Positions 1 to 10,090 of a stretch of 64,000 nucleotides of DNA are shown one piece after another. Each line of letters starts with the position of its first letter. Within the stretch, counting starts at the first letter, position 1. The notes beneath the pieces were generated by a model that searched no databases, was not told the DNA's origin, and saw only the letters and a list, made by a program, of their open reading frames with translations. The position numbers and the translations under genes are program-made. The DNA is from Sinorhizobium numidicum (GTDB taxonomy: Bacteria > Pseudomonadota > Alphaproteobacteria > Rhizobiales > Rhizobiaceae): assembly GCF_029892045.1 (NCBI RefSeq), contig NZ_CP120367.1:744001-808000 (forward strand). The letters run 5' to 3'.

Positions 1-2
1 CT

Positions 3-902
3 TGCATCCGATCGATCGAGGCGGCGTGTTGCAGCCACCCCACCATTACAAGCCAGCTCGTGGTGGTCGACAACGGCTCCACGGATGGCACGCCGGGGGA
101 ACTGCGCCGCTTAGCCGCGGCGTCGAAGATGACCATCACGGTTGTCACCGAGCCGCGTCCCGGCCTTGCCACTGCGCGCAATACCGGAATGGAGCGGGCG
201 CGCGGTCTGGTCTTCGTCTTCATCGATGACGATTGCGAGGTCGATGGCAATTACCTTCGGGATCTGGAGCAGCATTACTCTACTGGCGAAAAACGCGTCA
301 TCCGCGGCGGCCGCGTTGAGCTCGGCAATCCCGACGACCTGCCGTTCACGATCAAGCGGTCCCGGCTGCGGGCACGACTGACCACCGAGGTCCATCCGGG
401 CGGCTTCGTGCTCGGCTGCAACATGACGATGCACCGCGAGGTCGCCGCGCTTGTCGGCCGCTTCGACGAGCGTTTCGGTGCCGGCGCGCCGCTGCAATCG
501 GCCGAGGATACTGATTACCTCGTGCGCGCCTTTCAGCTCGGTATTCCAGTCGAATACGTGCCCGACATGACGGTCTTTCATCATCACGGCCGAAAGGCCC
601 GCGCCGCCATCGAAAAACTCCATCGAAGTTACAGCCTGGGCAATGGGGCACTGTGCCTGAAGCATTTCTTCAAAGCTCCGTGGCTGCTCAAGCACTTCTG
701 CTGGACGACAAGATCGGCCTGCGGGGAAACCTTCGGCGGTGCCAGGTTCGACCCCGAACTACAACTGTCCCATTGGCCGATCGTGTCGATGAATCTGCTG
801 GGAGCCGCAATATTTGCGCGTCTCGCCATGAGCGACCGCGCGGCGCCAACGGAACTGCGTCCGGCCGGAGAGACAAAGCCAGGGCTGGAGCGAGGTCAAT
901 GA
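3..902 (+). CDS. Family 2 glycosyltransferase, 5' end outside the window
   Basis: The reading frame is open from the window edge, so the start lies upstream. It matches GT-A family 2 glycosyltransferases: an LVVVDNGSTDGT strand-turn that binds the nucleotide, a GLATARNTG segment, and an acidic metal-binding motif FIDDDCEVD. A later ED-containing segment (SAEDTDYLVRA) fits the usual catalytic-base region. The C-terminus carries basic and hydrophobic stretches that may touch the membrane. Its stop overlaps the start of the ABC exporter by 4 bases (ATGA), so the two are probably translationally coupled and work on one surface polysaccharide or glycolipid. The sugar donor and acceptor cannot be told from sequence. 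Confidence 0.85.
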   Translation, partial: CIRSIEAACCSHPTITSQLVVVDNGSTDGTPGELRRLAAASKMTITVVTEPRPGLATARNTGMERARGLVFVFIDDDCEVDGNYLRDLEQHYSTGEKRVIRGGRVELGNPDDLPFTIKRSRLRARLTTEVHPGGFVLGCNMTMHREVAALVGRFDERFGAGAPLQSAEDTDYLVRAFQLGIPVEYVPDMTVFHHHGRKARAAIEKLHRSYSLGNGALCLKHFFKAPWLLKHFCWTTRSACGETFGGARFDPELQLSHWPIVSMNLLGAAIFARLAMSDRAAPTELRPAGETKPGLERGQ

Positions 903-2695
903 TGGTGCAGTTCTCGAGATCCGGCTTGCAGCTCTTGCGCGAAGCGCTGGGCAGGCAATTGCGCCTTATACCGGCTGTCGTGGTTCTGGGGCTCGCGAGT
1001 GCGGCGCTCGAAGGCGCCGGCATCGGCCTCATCATTCCGATGCTCGGCATTATTGCCGGAAACGGGGATGCCGGCGGATTGGGCGGGATATCTGCCATCT
1101 TCCAGCAGGTGGGGTCCGGGCTGGACGACGGCGAAAGATTGCTGGCGATCACGGCCGCCGTGCTGGTTCTGATCACTCTGAAAAACGTGCTCGCCTTTGC
1201 GAATACGGTGCTCACAACCTTCATCTACGGAAAGGCGAGCCACTCCGTCCGAAGTGCGCTCTCCGATCAGCTCCTGAGGATCGGCTACCCGTTCTTCATG
1301 CAACAGAATCCCGGCCGGCTGCTCAACATCATCTCAAATGAGTCATGGCGGGCCTCGGATGCCATACAGACCGTCCTTGCGGCGATCGTGAATGCGTCGG
1401 CCGCCGTGATCCTGCTCGCATTCCTGCTGCTCCTGTCCTGGCAGATGACGCTCTTCGTTGCCCTCGGGCTTATCCTCGTCCAAGTGGCGCATGCCGCGCT
1501 ATCGGCCACTCTCAAAGGCCCGAGCCGCAGCGTGACCTCCTTCAACAGCGAGCTTGCCGCCAGGATGCTTCATCTCGTGCATGCAGGGCGGCTGATCCGT
1601 GTGTTTGGCCAGGAGGGGCGCGAAAAGGCGGCATTCGATGCCGCATCGGATTCTGTCCGGCGGGCCGGCTTCGTGCTGCAAACCCGCCAGGGTGTACTGC
1701 CGCCACTCACGGAGGTGCTTCACTCCGCCCTGTTCCTGGCGGTCGTCGTGAGCGCCTGGTTCATTGGAGTGAGCTTTCCGGTGATCGTGGCTTTCGTGGT
1801 GCTGCTCTACCGGCTGCAGCCGCACATGCGCGCCTTGCAAATGTCCTGGAGCCAGCTCCAGGGCTGGAGCGGGTCGCTCGAAGAGGTGAGATGGCTGCTG
1901 GATTCGTCGGACAAGCCGAAGCCGCCGGCCGGCAGCGAGCCGGTCGATGGATTAAGACAGCGCATCGAATTCGACCGCGTGACATTTAAATATCCTGGTT
2001 CCGGCTCCCGCGCCGTGGTGTTGCGCTCGGCGAGCTTCGAAATCCGCAGCGGCTGTTCGACGGCGCTCATAGGCCGGTCAGGCGCTGGGAAGACCACGAT
2101 CGTAAATCTCCTCTGCCGATTTGTGGAGCCGGATGAAGGACGCATCCTCATCGATGGCGTACCGCTCGATCAGATCGATCCCGCTCAATGGCGTCGCCAG
2201 ATCGCCGTCGCCAGTCAGGACCTGGAACTCGTGGACGGCACCATTGTTGAGAACATCACCTACGGCCAAACCGCCACGATCGCTGAAGTTGAGCGCGCGG
2301 CGAAACTGGCCGAGGCGCATAGTTTCGTTGAAAAGCTGTCCCAAGGCTACCAAACGGTCGTGGGTTATAGAGGGGCTAGCCTGTCTGCGGGCCAACGCCA
2401 GCGGATTGCGCTCGCCAGAGCCTTGGTGCGCGATCCGGAAATCTTGATCCTTGACGAAGCGACCAATGCCGTCGACGGCCTCTCGGAATCGGCGATCATC
2501 GAAACGCTCAGAATGCGAGCCGGCCGTCGGACGACGATCGTGATCAGCCATCACAGAAGTACGATTTCGTTCTGCGACGACGTCGTGGTTCTCGGTAGCG
2601 GACGAGTGAAGAGCCAGGCCCCGCTTGCCGAGGTGGCCTCGCTGAGCATGGACCAGCTCTACGAGCATGAAACGGTGGCGGAGCGCCAGATCTAA
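899..2695 (+). CDS. ABC exporter with fused membrane and ATPase domains (glycolipid/polysaccharide type)
   Basis: A 598-residue half-transporter. Residues about 20-310 form a six-helix type I exporter domain. The C-terminal nucleotide-binding domain has Walker A GRSGAGKTT, signature LSAGQRQR and Walker B ILILDEAT. The start is taken at the ATG overlapping the glycosyltransferase stop, preceded by GAGG; the open frame extends further upstream, but that part only overlaps the glycosyltransferase. Family members homodimerise in the inner membrane and flip lipids or lipid-linked sugars. The coupling to a glycosyltransferase suggests export of that enzyme's product (inference). A hairpin follows the stop. 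Confidence 0.87.
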   Translation: MMVQFSRSGLQLLREALGRQLRLIPAVVVLGLASAALEGAGIGLIIPMLGIIAGNGDAGGLGGISAIFQQVGSGLDDGERLLAITAAVLVLITLKNVLAFANTVLTTFIYGKASHSVRSALSDQLLRIGYPFFMQQNPGRLLNIISNESWRASDAIQTVLAAIVNASAAVILLAFLLLLSWQMTLFVALGLILVQVAHAALSATLKGPSRSVTSFNSELAARMLHLVHAGRLIRVFGQEGREKAAFDAASDSVRRAGFVLQTRQGVLPPLTEVLHSALFLAVVVSAWFIGVSFPVIVAFVVLLYRLQPHMRALQMSWSQLQGWSGSLEEVRWLLDSSDKPKPPAGSEPVDGLRQRIEFDRVTFKYPGSGSRAVVLRSASFEIRSGCSTALIGRSGAGKTTIVNLLCRFVEPDEGRILIDGVPLDQIDPAQWRRQIAVASQDLELVDGTIVENITYGQTATIAEVERAAKLAEAHSFVEKLSQGYQTVVGYRGASLSAGQRQRIALARALVRDPEILILDEATNAVDGLSESAIIETLRMRAGRRTTIVISHHRSTISFCDDVVVLGSGRVKSQAPLAEVASLSMDQLYEHETVAERQI

Positions 2696-2710
2696 CGAAA
2701 CATGCCGGAA

Positions 2711-2740
2711 AACGCCGCGTCTTCTCAGGCGCGCGGCGTT
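2711..2740. terminator. Bidirectional hairpin between convergent genes
   Basis: A perfect 9-base stem (AACGCCGCG / CGCGGCGTT) encloses a 12-base loop. It lies 15 bases after the ABC exporter stop and 78 bases after the end of the convergent aldolase gene, where a shared terminator would be expected. No long T-tract follows on either side. Confidence 0.6.
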
Positions 2741-2818
2741 GAATACCGATGTTACCGCTAGCGAGTTTTGAGGCTTCGTCTCACGATGTTAGTAGCTGTG
2801 GCACGCCTGGAAACCGCC

Positions 2819-3865
2819 TCAGGCGGCCTTTGCGTAACGTTTGGCCATTTCCGGCAGCCTGAGCGTCCTGATCTTTGACGCCTGACCGGCGGAGCGGAAT
2901 GCCTCGAAACGCTCCTTGCAGACCTCGGTCATCCGGGCGATGGCCGGCTTCAGATAGTTGCGGGGATCGAAGTTGTCCGGATGCTCGAGATGGTGCTTGC
3001 GGATTTCGCCGGTGAAGGCGAGCCGGAGATCGGTGTCGATGTTGACCTTGCGCACTCCAAGCGGAATGGCCTTCTGTATTTCCGAGACCGGCACGCCCCA
3101 GGTCTTCTTCATCTTGCCGCCATAGGCGTTGAAGAGTTCCTGGAGATCGGCTGGCACGGAGGACGATCCGTGCATGACGAGATGCGTGTTCGGCAGCCGC
3201 TTGTTGATCTTGGCGATCGTCTCGATCGAGAGGATTTCCCCATCCGGCTCGCGTGTGAACTTGTAGGCGCCGTGGCTCGTGCCGATGGCCACCGCAAGCG
3301 CATCGACGCCCGTCTTCGAGACGAAGTCGAAGGCTTGCTCGGGGTCCGTCAGCAACTCTTCGCGCGACAGCTTTCCTTCGAATCCGTGACCGTCTTCCTT
3401 TTCGCCGGCTCCCGTTTCCAGGTTGCCGAGGCAGCCGAGCTCGCCTTCGACCGAAACGCCGGCCGCATGCGCGATCTTCACGACTTCGGCCGTCACTGCG
3501 ACATTGTAGTCATAGGTGGCGATCGTCTTGCCGTCGGCCATTAAGGAGCCGTCCATCATCACCGAAGTGAAACCGTTTGTGATGGCTGAAATGCAAGTCG
3601 ACGGCTGGTCGCCATGGTCGAGATGAAGACAGACCGGAATATGGGGGTATTCTTCCGCCGCTCCCAAGATAAGATGCCGCAGGAAGGCGTCGCCCGCATA
3701 GGCGCGCGCCCCGCGGCTCGCCTGCAGGATCACCGGGGAATCCGCCGCATCCGCGGCGCGCATGACCGCCTGAATGTATTCAAGATTGTTCACATTGAAG
3801 GCTGGCAGCGCGTAATTGTTTTCCGCTGCGTGGTCGAGCAGCTGCCGCAATGTGATCAATGCCAT
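2819..3865 (-). CDS. fba: Class II fructose-bisphosphate aldolase
   Basis: A 348-residue zinc-dependent aldolase that interconverts fructose 1,6-bisphosphate with dihydroxyacetone phosphate and glyceraldehyde 3-phosphate in the cytosol. The zinc and catalytic signature CLHLDHGD, the [19 protein letters not shown] loop and [17 protein letters not shown] are all present, and the length is typical of the longer class IIA/Calvin-type subgroup. In rhizobia such genes sit either in cbb operons (cbbA) or alone; this one is alone, with no other Calvin-cycle gene in view, so a glycolytic/gluconeogenic role is the simpler reading. The GAAATCTCCC stretch just outside the start codon is a weak ribosome-binding region. 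Confidence 0.92.
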   Translation of the reverse strand: MALITLRQLLDHAAENNYALPAFNVNNLEYIQAVMRAADAADSPVILQASRGARAYAGDAFLRHLILGAAEEYPHIPVCLHLDHGDQPSTCISAITNGFTSVMMDGSLMADGKTIATYDYNVAVTAEVVKIAHAAGVSVEGELGCLGNLETGAGEKEDGHGFEGKLSREELLTDPEQAFDFVSKTGVDALAVAIGTSHGAYKFTREPDGEILSIETIAKINKRLPNTHLVMHGSSSVPADLQELFNAYGGKMKKTWGVPVSEIQKAIPLGVRKVNIDTDLRLAFTGEIRKHHLEHPDNFDPRNYLKPAIARMTEVCKERFEAFRSAGQASKIRTLRLPEMAKRYAKAA

Positions 3866-4621
3866 TCGAAATCTCCCTGATGCTGCGCCTCACTCCAGGC
3901 GCCGGTAAATGAGTGGACACGGTTTCTGCCCGTAGCGAGTTTGGCCCCATCAACCGGACCGCTGAAGAGCTCATTCCGGCTCCTTCGAACCGGCGTCCCG
4001 GGCCAAGTTAGCGCGCACAATAATTCATGCAGGTCTTTTGGCAACCGCGGCGACAACTGAGCCGGACATTGATTGACGTGCATCAGAGGATTTTGCTGTG
4101 GATGAGAAATCCCACTGTCAGAAATCGCTACTTTCGCTCTCTGGTAGTGCTGGCAGGCTGCTCACGGCATGGTGACGAGCCGAGGTTTTCGTTGTCCGCC
4201 CGCCATTTCGCCGCCCTGAGTCTTGCTTGCTGGAGGAACTTTGTCGACCGCGCGCAAATAGGCGAATTGCAAAAAGATTGCGAAACGCGAGCGAAATTTT
4301 TTCGCATATTACGTAAAGTGCCGTTTCAATTCATGAAGTTTGCATGACAGTGGGAATTTTCGCTGCAGCGGCGGTGTCGGCCGCGACTTGTTCACCTCAT
4401 CTAAAACGTTGCAGTCGGCGTTTCCGGGCGCATAATCCTGTTATGCGCCACGTCGCAAAAGCGATGGAATTGCTCGCAAATGCAATACAACCAGTGCGAT
4501 CATGGAGATTCCGTTTTATAAAGGAGGATGCAATTTTCCGCAGGAATCGCCTTGCCTTTGGTGAGAATTTGCACTTCTCTCCTGCGATCACACACCCAAA
4601 AAGAGGGGAAGGAGAAGAAAA
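3866..4621. promoter_or_regulatory. Long divergent intergenic region between aldolase and opp operon
   Basis: 756 bases with no convincing gene; the open frames inside lack family features and credible ribosome-binding sites. It must hold the promoters of both flanking transcription units. It contains an inverted repeat GCGAAA-TTT-TTTCGC at 4291-4305, an ATTGC-aaaaag-ATTGC direct repeat at about 4266-4281, and an ATTGC...GCAAT inverted repeat at 4469-4486. The recurring TTGC-type half-sites may bind a regulator, but I cannot name one. A strong GGAAGGAGAAG ribosome-binding site stands just before oppA. Confidence 0.4.
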
Positions 4622-6220
4622 ATGGCTTCACTGAAATTCAACCTCAGCGCCGCCGCGCTCATAGGCTCGCTGCTCATCGGCGCAAGCCCGGCGCTCGCCG
4701 AAGCGGTGCTCCACCGCGGCAATGCCGGCGAGCCGCAGACGCTCGACCAGGCCCACACATCCATCAACATCGAAGAGTTCATCCTCAAGGACCTATACGA
4801 AGGCCTGACGATCTACGATGCCGCCGGCAAGGTCGTGCCGGGCGTTGCCGAAACCTGGGAGCTTTCGGATGACGGTATAGTCTATACCTTCAAGCTGCGC
4901 GCCGACGCCAAGTGGTCGGATGGCTCGCCGGTGACGGCCGAGGATTTCGCCTTCTCGTTCCGTCGTGTGGAAGATCCGAAGACGGCGGCCGAATACGCCA
5001 ACATTCTCTTCCCGATCAAGAATGCCGAGAAGGTCAACAAGGGCGAAGTACCGGTCGACCAGCTCGGCGTAAAGGCCGTCGACGAAAAGACGCTCGAAAT
5101 CACGCTCGAGCGCCCGACGCCCTTCTTCCTGGAACTGCTCTCCCATCAGACCGCCCTCCCGGTCAGCAAGGCGAGCGTCGAAAAGAACGGTGCCGACTTC
5201 GTCAAGCCGGGCGTCATGGTTTCGAACGGCGCTTTCAGGCTCACGGCGCACGTGCCGAACGACAGCCTGACCGTTGAGAAAAACACGAACTACTGGGACG
5301 CCGCCAACGTCAAGCTCGACAAAGTGATCTTCTATCCGATCGACGATCAGGCCGCTTCAGTCCGTCGCTTCGAGGCGAAGGAAATGGACCTCGTCTACAA
5401 CTTCTCGGCCGACCAGATCGAGCGGCTGCGCAAGTCCTATGGCGATCAAGTCCATGTGTCGCCGACGTTGGCGACCTATTACTACGCTTTCGACACGCGG
5501 CAGGAGCCCTATAGCGACGTTCGCGTTCGCCGGGCCCTGTCGATGGCGGTCGACCGCGACTTCCTCGCCAAGGAAATCTACAGCGGCTCGCAGCTCCCCT
5601 CCTATTCGATGGTGCCTCCGGGCATCGAGAGCTATGGTGAGCCGTCCAAGGCCGATTTCGCAAACATGTCGCAGCTTGATCGCGAAGATCAGGCGGTGGC
5701 CCTGATGAAGGAAGCTGGTTACGGGGAGGGCGGCAAGCCGCTCAACATCGAGCTGCGCTACAACACCAATCCGAACCACGAGCGCGTCGCAACCGCAGTC
5801 GCCGATATGTGGAAGAACACCTTCGGCGCCAAGGTCTCGCTCGTGAACCTCGATGTGTCGTCGCATTACGCCTACCTCCAGGAAGGCGGTAAGTTCAACG
5901 TCGCACGCGCCGGCTGGGTCGCCGACTATGCTGACGCCGAAAACTTTCTGGCGCTCAGCCTCAGCACCAACAAGACCTTCAACTATGGACATTTCAACAA
6001 CGCGGAATTCGACGCGCTGATGAAGAAGTCCTATGAGGAGCAGGATCCAGCCGCACGCTCGAAGATCCTGCACGAGGCAGAAGCCCTCCTGATGAAGGAA
6101 CAGCCGATCGCGCCGCTCTTGACTCAGGCCGACCTCTGGCTCGTCTCCGATCGCGTGAAAGGCTGGCAGGACAATTCGCCGAACGCGCATCTGAGCAGGT
6201 TCCTGAGCGTCGCCGAATAA
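4622..6220 (+). CDS. oppA: Oligopeptide ABC transporter, periplasmic binding protein
   Basis: A 532-residue SBP family 5 protein. An N-terminal signal peptide (hydrophobic core LIGSLLIGASPALA, cleavage after ALA) directs it to the periplasm. The mature part opens with the family's LHRGNAGEPQTLDQ segment and includes a typical GAFRL core and YNTNPNHERVA. It is the first gene of oppA-oppB-oppC-oppDF and has an unusually strong ribosome-binding site (GGAAGGAGAAG, 7 bases before ATG), as expected for an abundant binding protein. Its closest general type is OppA/MppA, so peptides are the likely substrate; murein peptides or other ligands are possible. Confidence 0.88.
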   Translation: MASLKFNLSAAALIGSLLIGASPALAEAVLHRGNAGEPQTLDQAHTSINIEEFILKDLYEGLTIYDAAGKVVPGVAETWELSDDGIVYTFKLRADAKWSDGSPVTAEDFAFSFRRVEDPKTAAEYANILFPIKNAEKVNKGEVPVDQLGVKAVDEKTLEITLERPTPFFLELLSHQTALPVSKASVEKNGADFVKPGVMVSNGAFRLTAHVPNDSLTVEKNTNYWDAANVKLDKVIFYPIDDQAASVRRFEAKEMDLVYNFSADQIERLRKSYGDQVHVSPTLATYYYAFDTRQEPYSDVRVRRALSMAVDRDFLAKEIYSGSQLPSYSMVPPGIESYGEPSKADFANMSQLDREDQAVALMKEAGYGEGGKPLNIELRYNTNPNHERVATAVADMWKNTFGAKVSLVNLDVSSHYAYLQEGGKFNVARAGWVADYADAENFLALSLSTNKTFNYGHFNNAEFDALMKKSYEEQDPAARSKILHEAEALLMKEQPIAPLLTQADLWLVSDRVKGWQDNSPNAHLSRFLSVAE

Positions 6221-6273
6221 CGAACTGAAGCGACGCGCGGCAGCCCACCGCGCGTCGCTTCCGGAGCAAATCC

Positions 6274-7197
6274 ATGATTCCCTTCATCCTTCGCCGATTG
6301 GCGAGCGCGGTGCCGACCCTGTTCATCGTCGTCACCATATCCTTCTTTCTGATGCGGTTTGCCCCCGGTGGGCCTTTCAATCTCGAGCGTCCTCTCCCTC
6401 CGCAAACGATGGAGAACCTGATGAGGACCTACCAGCTCGACCAGCCGCTCTGGCGCCAATTCGTTCACTACCTCAGCAATGCGGTGACGGGAGACTTCGG
6501 TCCGAGTTACATCTATCACGACAACAATGTTGCCCAGCTGATCGGCAAGGGCTTGCCCTATTCGATGGAGCTCGGCTTCTACGCCCTGCTGCTGGCAGTG
6601 ATTGGCGGTGTCATGGCCGGCACCATCGCCGCGCTCAGGCAAAACAGCATTCTCGACTTCGCCGTCATGTCGATCTCTACTGTCGGCGTCACGGTTCCAA
6701 ATTTCGTCGTGGGGCCGGTTCTGACGCTCGTCTTTGCCATCCTGCTGTCGTGGCTGCCGGCCGGCGGCTGGGGGGACGGATCATTCCGCTTTCTCATTCT
6801 GCCGATGATCGCGCTCGCGCTGCCACAGCTGGCCGTCTTCGCGCGCCTTACCCGCGGTTCGATGATCGAGGCGCTGCATACCGACCATATCCGGACTGCA
6901 AAGGCCTATGGCCTGCCGTCCCGCGTCGTCGTCGTGACCCACGCGATGCGTGCCGCCATGTTGCCGGTCGTTTCCTATCTCGCACCTTGCGCCGCGGCGC
7001 TTCTCACCGGCTCGGCCGTGGTGGAAACGATCTTCACCATTCCCGGCGTCGGCCGTTACTTCGTTCTGGGCGCAATCAATCGCGACTACACGCTGGTCAT
7101 GGGTACCGTGATCCTCGTCGCCATTTTCGTCATCGTCTTCAATCTTGTGGTCGATATTCTCTACGGCCTGCTCGACCCGAGGGTCCGCCATGACTGA
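6274..7197 (+). CDS. oppB: Oligopeptide ABC transporter permease OppB
   Basis: A 307-residue inner-membrane permease with the DppB/OppB topology: one N-terminal helix, a periplasmic loop, then five helices. The N-terminus (MIPFILRRLASAVPTLFIVVTISFFLMRFAPGGPF in pattern) is characteristic. The EAA loop that contacts the ATPase is visible as RTAKAYGLPSRVVVVTHAMR. It pairs with OppC, and the two frames overlap by 8 bases, consistent with coupled translation. Confidence 0.9.
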   Translation: MIPFILRRLASAVPTLFIVVTISFFLMRFAPGGPFNLERPLPPQTMENLMRTYQLDQPLWRQFVHYLSNAVTGDFGPSYIYHDNNVAQLIGKGLPYSMELGFYALLLAVIGGVMAGTIAALRQNSILDFAVMSISTVGVTVPNFVVGPVLTLVFAILLSWLPAGGWGDGSFRFLILPMIALALPQLAVFARLTRGSMIEALHTDHIRTAKAYGLPSRVVVVTHAMRAAMLPVVSYLAPCAAALLTGSAVVETIFTIPGVGRYFVLGAINRDYTLVMGTVILVAIFVIVFNLVVDILYGLLDPRVRHD

Positions 7198-8320
7198 TAT
7201 CGTTCAGGCACCGGTGTCAGCGCCGGAAACCAAGGGCCGCAGCCTCTTTCAGCTCGCGGCAATCCGCTTCCGTCGCAATCGCGCCGCCATGGCCGGCTGC
7301 GTCATGCTGCTCTTCATCGCGCTCTTCTCGTTTCTTGGGCCGTTGTTCTCGCCGCACACCTATGATCAGGTGTTCCCGTCCTATGTGTCGATCGGCCCGA
7401 GCCTCGAGCCAAGACCGGATACCTCAACCCTTCAGGAGGTGATGGAGGGTGTCGCGACCCGCGCCCGCGTCACGCTGAGGGAATTCGCCGTCGAAGGCGA
7501 ATCTTTCACTGCCACCGTCACATCGGACCAGCCGATCGATCCGCGCGCCACACGTTACTTCGATCGGGCCAATGAGTTCGAGGGCACCAAGGTTGTTGCG
7601 ACCGAGGATGATGGCCGTACGCTGAAGGTAGAAGGCCAGGTGGACCGGGAGTATTTCCCGTTTGGCACCGACTCGAATGGCCGGGACCTGCTCGTGCGCG
7701 TCATGCTGGGCGGGCAGATTTCGATCGCCGTCGGCCTGCTCGCTAGCCTCGTTTCGCTCGGCATCGGAGTCGTCTACGGAGCGACCTCCGGTTATATCGG
7801 CGGGCGCATCGACAATGTCATGATGCGCTTTGTCGAGATACTCTATTCGTTGCCCTTCGTCTTCCTGGTCGTCGTGCTCGTCGTCTTCTTCGGTCGCAGC
7901 TTCATACTGATCTTCCTGGTCATCGGCGCGGTCGAATGGCTGGACATGGCGCGTATCGTACGTGGTCAGACGCTGGCCTTGAAACGGCGCGAGTTCGTCG
8001 GCGCGGCACAGGCGCTCGGGCTCACCGATTGGCAGATTATCCGCCGGCACATCATCCCGAATACGATCGGGCCGGTAATCGTCTTCGTCACCGTCGTCGT
8101 GCCGAAAGTCATTCTGCTCGAAAGCTTCCTGTCGTTCCTCGGTCTCGGCGTGCAAGCGCCGCTGACGAGCTGGGGTGCGCTGATTTCGGAAGGGGCGAAC
8201 AACATGCAATCGGCGCCATGGCTTCTCATTTTCCCGGCCATCTTCTTCGTCGTTACGCTGTTCTCGCTGAACTTTGTCGGCGACGGCCTGCGCGATGCGC
8301 TCGACCCGAAGGACCGCTGA
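7190..8320 (+). CDS. oppC: Oligopeptide ABC transporter permease OppC with enlarged periplasmic segment
   Basis: A 376-residue DppC/OppC-type permease. After a cytosolic start and the first helix (AAMAGCVMLLFIALFSFLGPL), the segment before FGTDSNGRDLL is about 75-85 residues longer than in Escherichia coli OppC (about 300 residues in all). The extra part contains a beta-rich-looking stretch and probably forms a small periplasmic domain. The EAA loop EFVGAAQALGLTDWQIIRRHIIPN and the C-terminal GDGLRDALDPKDR are standard. The ATG overlapping the oppB end was chosen as start because the OppC family begins here. Confidence 0.88.
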   Translation: MTDIVQAPVSAPETKGRSLFQLAAIRFRRNRAAMAGCVMLLFIALFSFLGPLFSPHTYDQVFPSYVSIGPSLEPRPDTSTLQEVMEGVATRARVTLREFAVEGESFTATVTSDQPIDPRATRYFDRANEFEGTKVVATEDDGRTLKVEGQVDREYFPFGTDSNGRDLLVRVMLGGQISIAVGLLASLVSLGIGVVYGATSGYIGGRIDNVMMRFVEILYSLPFVFLVVVLVVFFGRSFILIFLVIGAVEWLDMARIVRGQTLALKRREFVGAAQALGLTDWQIIRRHIIPNTIGPVIVFVTVVVPKVILLESFLSFLGLGVQAPLTSWGALISEGANNMQSAPWLLIFPAIFFVVTLFSLNFVGDGLRDALDPKDR

Positions 8321-8321
8321 T

Positions 8322-9923
<1,602 letters not shown>

Positions 9924-9965
9924 CGCCTATGCGGCATCGATCGGAAAGACGCTATAAACGGGTGC

Positions 9966-9986
9966 AGCGGCCTTTCGGTGGCCGCT
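9966..9986 (+). terminator. Hairpin after the opp operon
   Basis: A 7-base perfect stem (AGCGGCC / GGCCGCT) with a 7-base loop lies 43 bases after the oppDF stop. It is followed by TCGTC rather than a long T-run, so it is at best a moderate terminator. The convergent two-component genes end at 10091. Confidence 0.5.
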
Positions 9987-10010
9987 CGTCATCTGGCCTG
10001 CCGGCCATCT

Positions 10011-10030
10011 TCTCCCCGCAGGCGGGGAGA
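10011..10030. repeat. Short palindrome, TCTCCCCGC-AG-GCGGGGAGA
   Basis: A perfect 20-base palindrome flanked by TGGCCTGCCGGCCA. From general knowledge of rhizobial genomes, this type of palindrome recurs between genes. Its position between two convergent operons fits a transcription terminator or repeat-derived spacer. Confidence 0.55.
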
Positions 10031-10090
10031 GGGCTGGAGTGAGATGCAATCACGGCGGCTGCTCCCGCTTTTTCGCGTCGAAAGCGCCCT

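Noticed and set aside
653..898. N-terminal extension of the ABC exporter
   Set aside because: The extra 82 residues overlap the glycosyltransferase gene and do not match any exporter; the ATG at 899 with ATGA overlap is better.
4027..4634. Two open frames of about 100 residues before oppA
   Set aside because: No ribosome-binding site with correct spacing, no family features, and the second runs into oppA in another frame. An AAGGAGG at about 4520 is directly against an ATG with no spacing.
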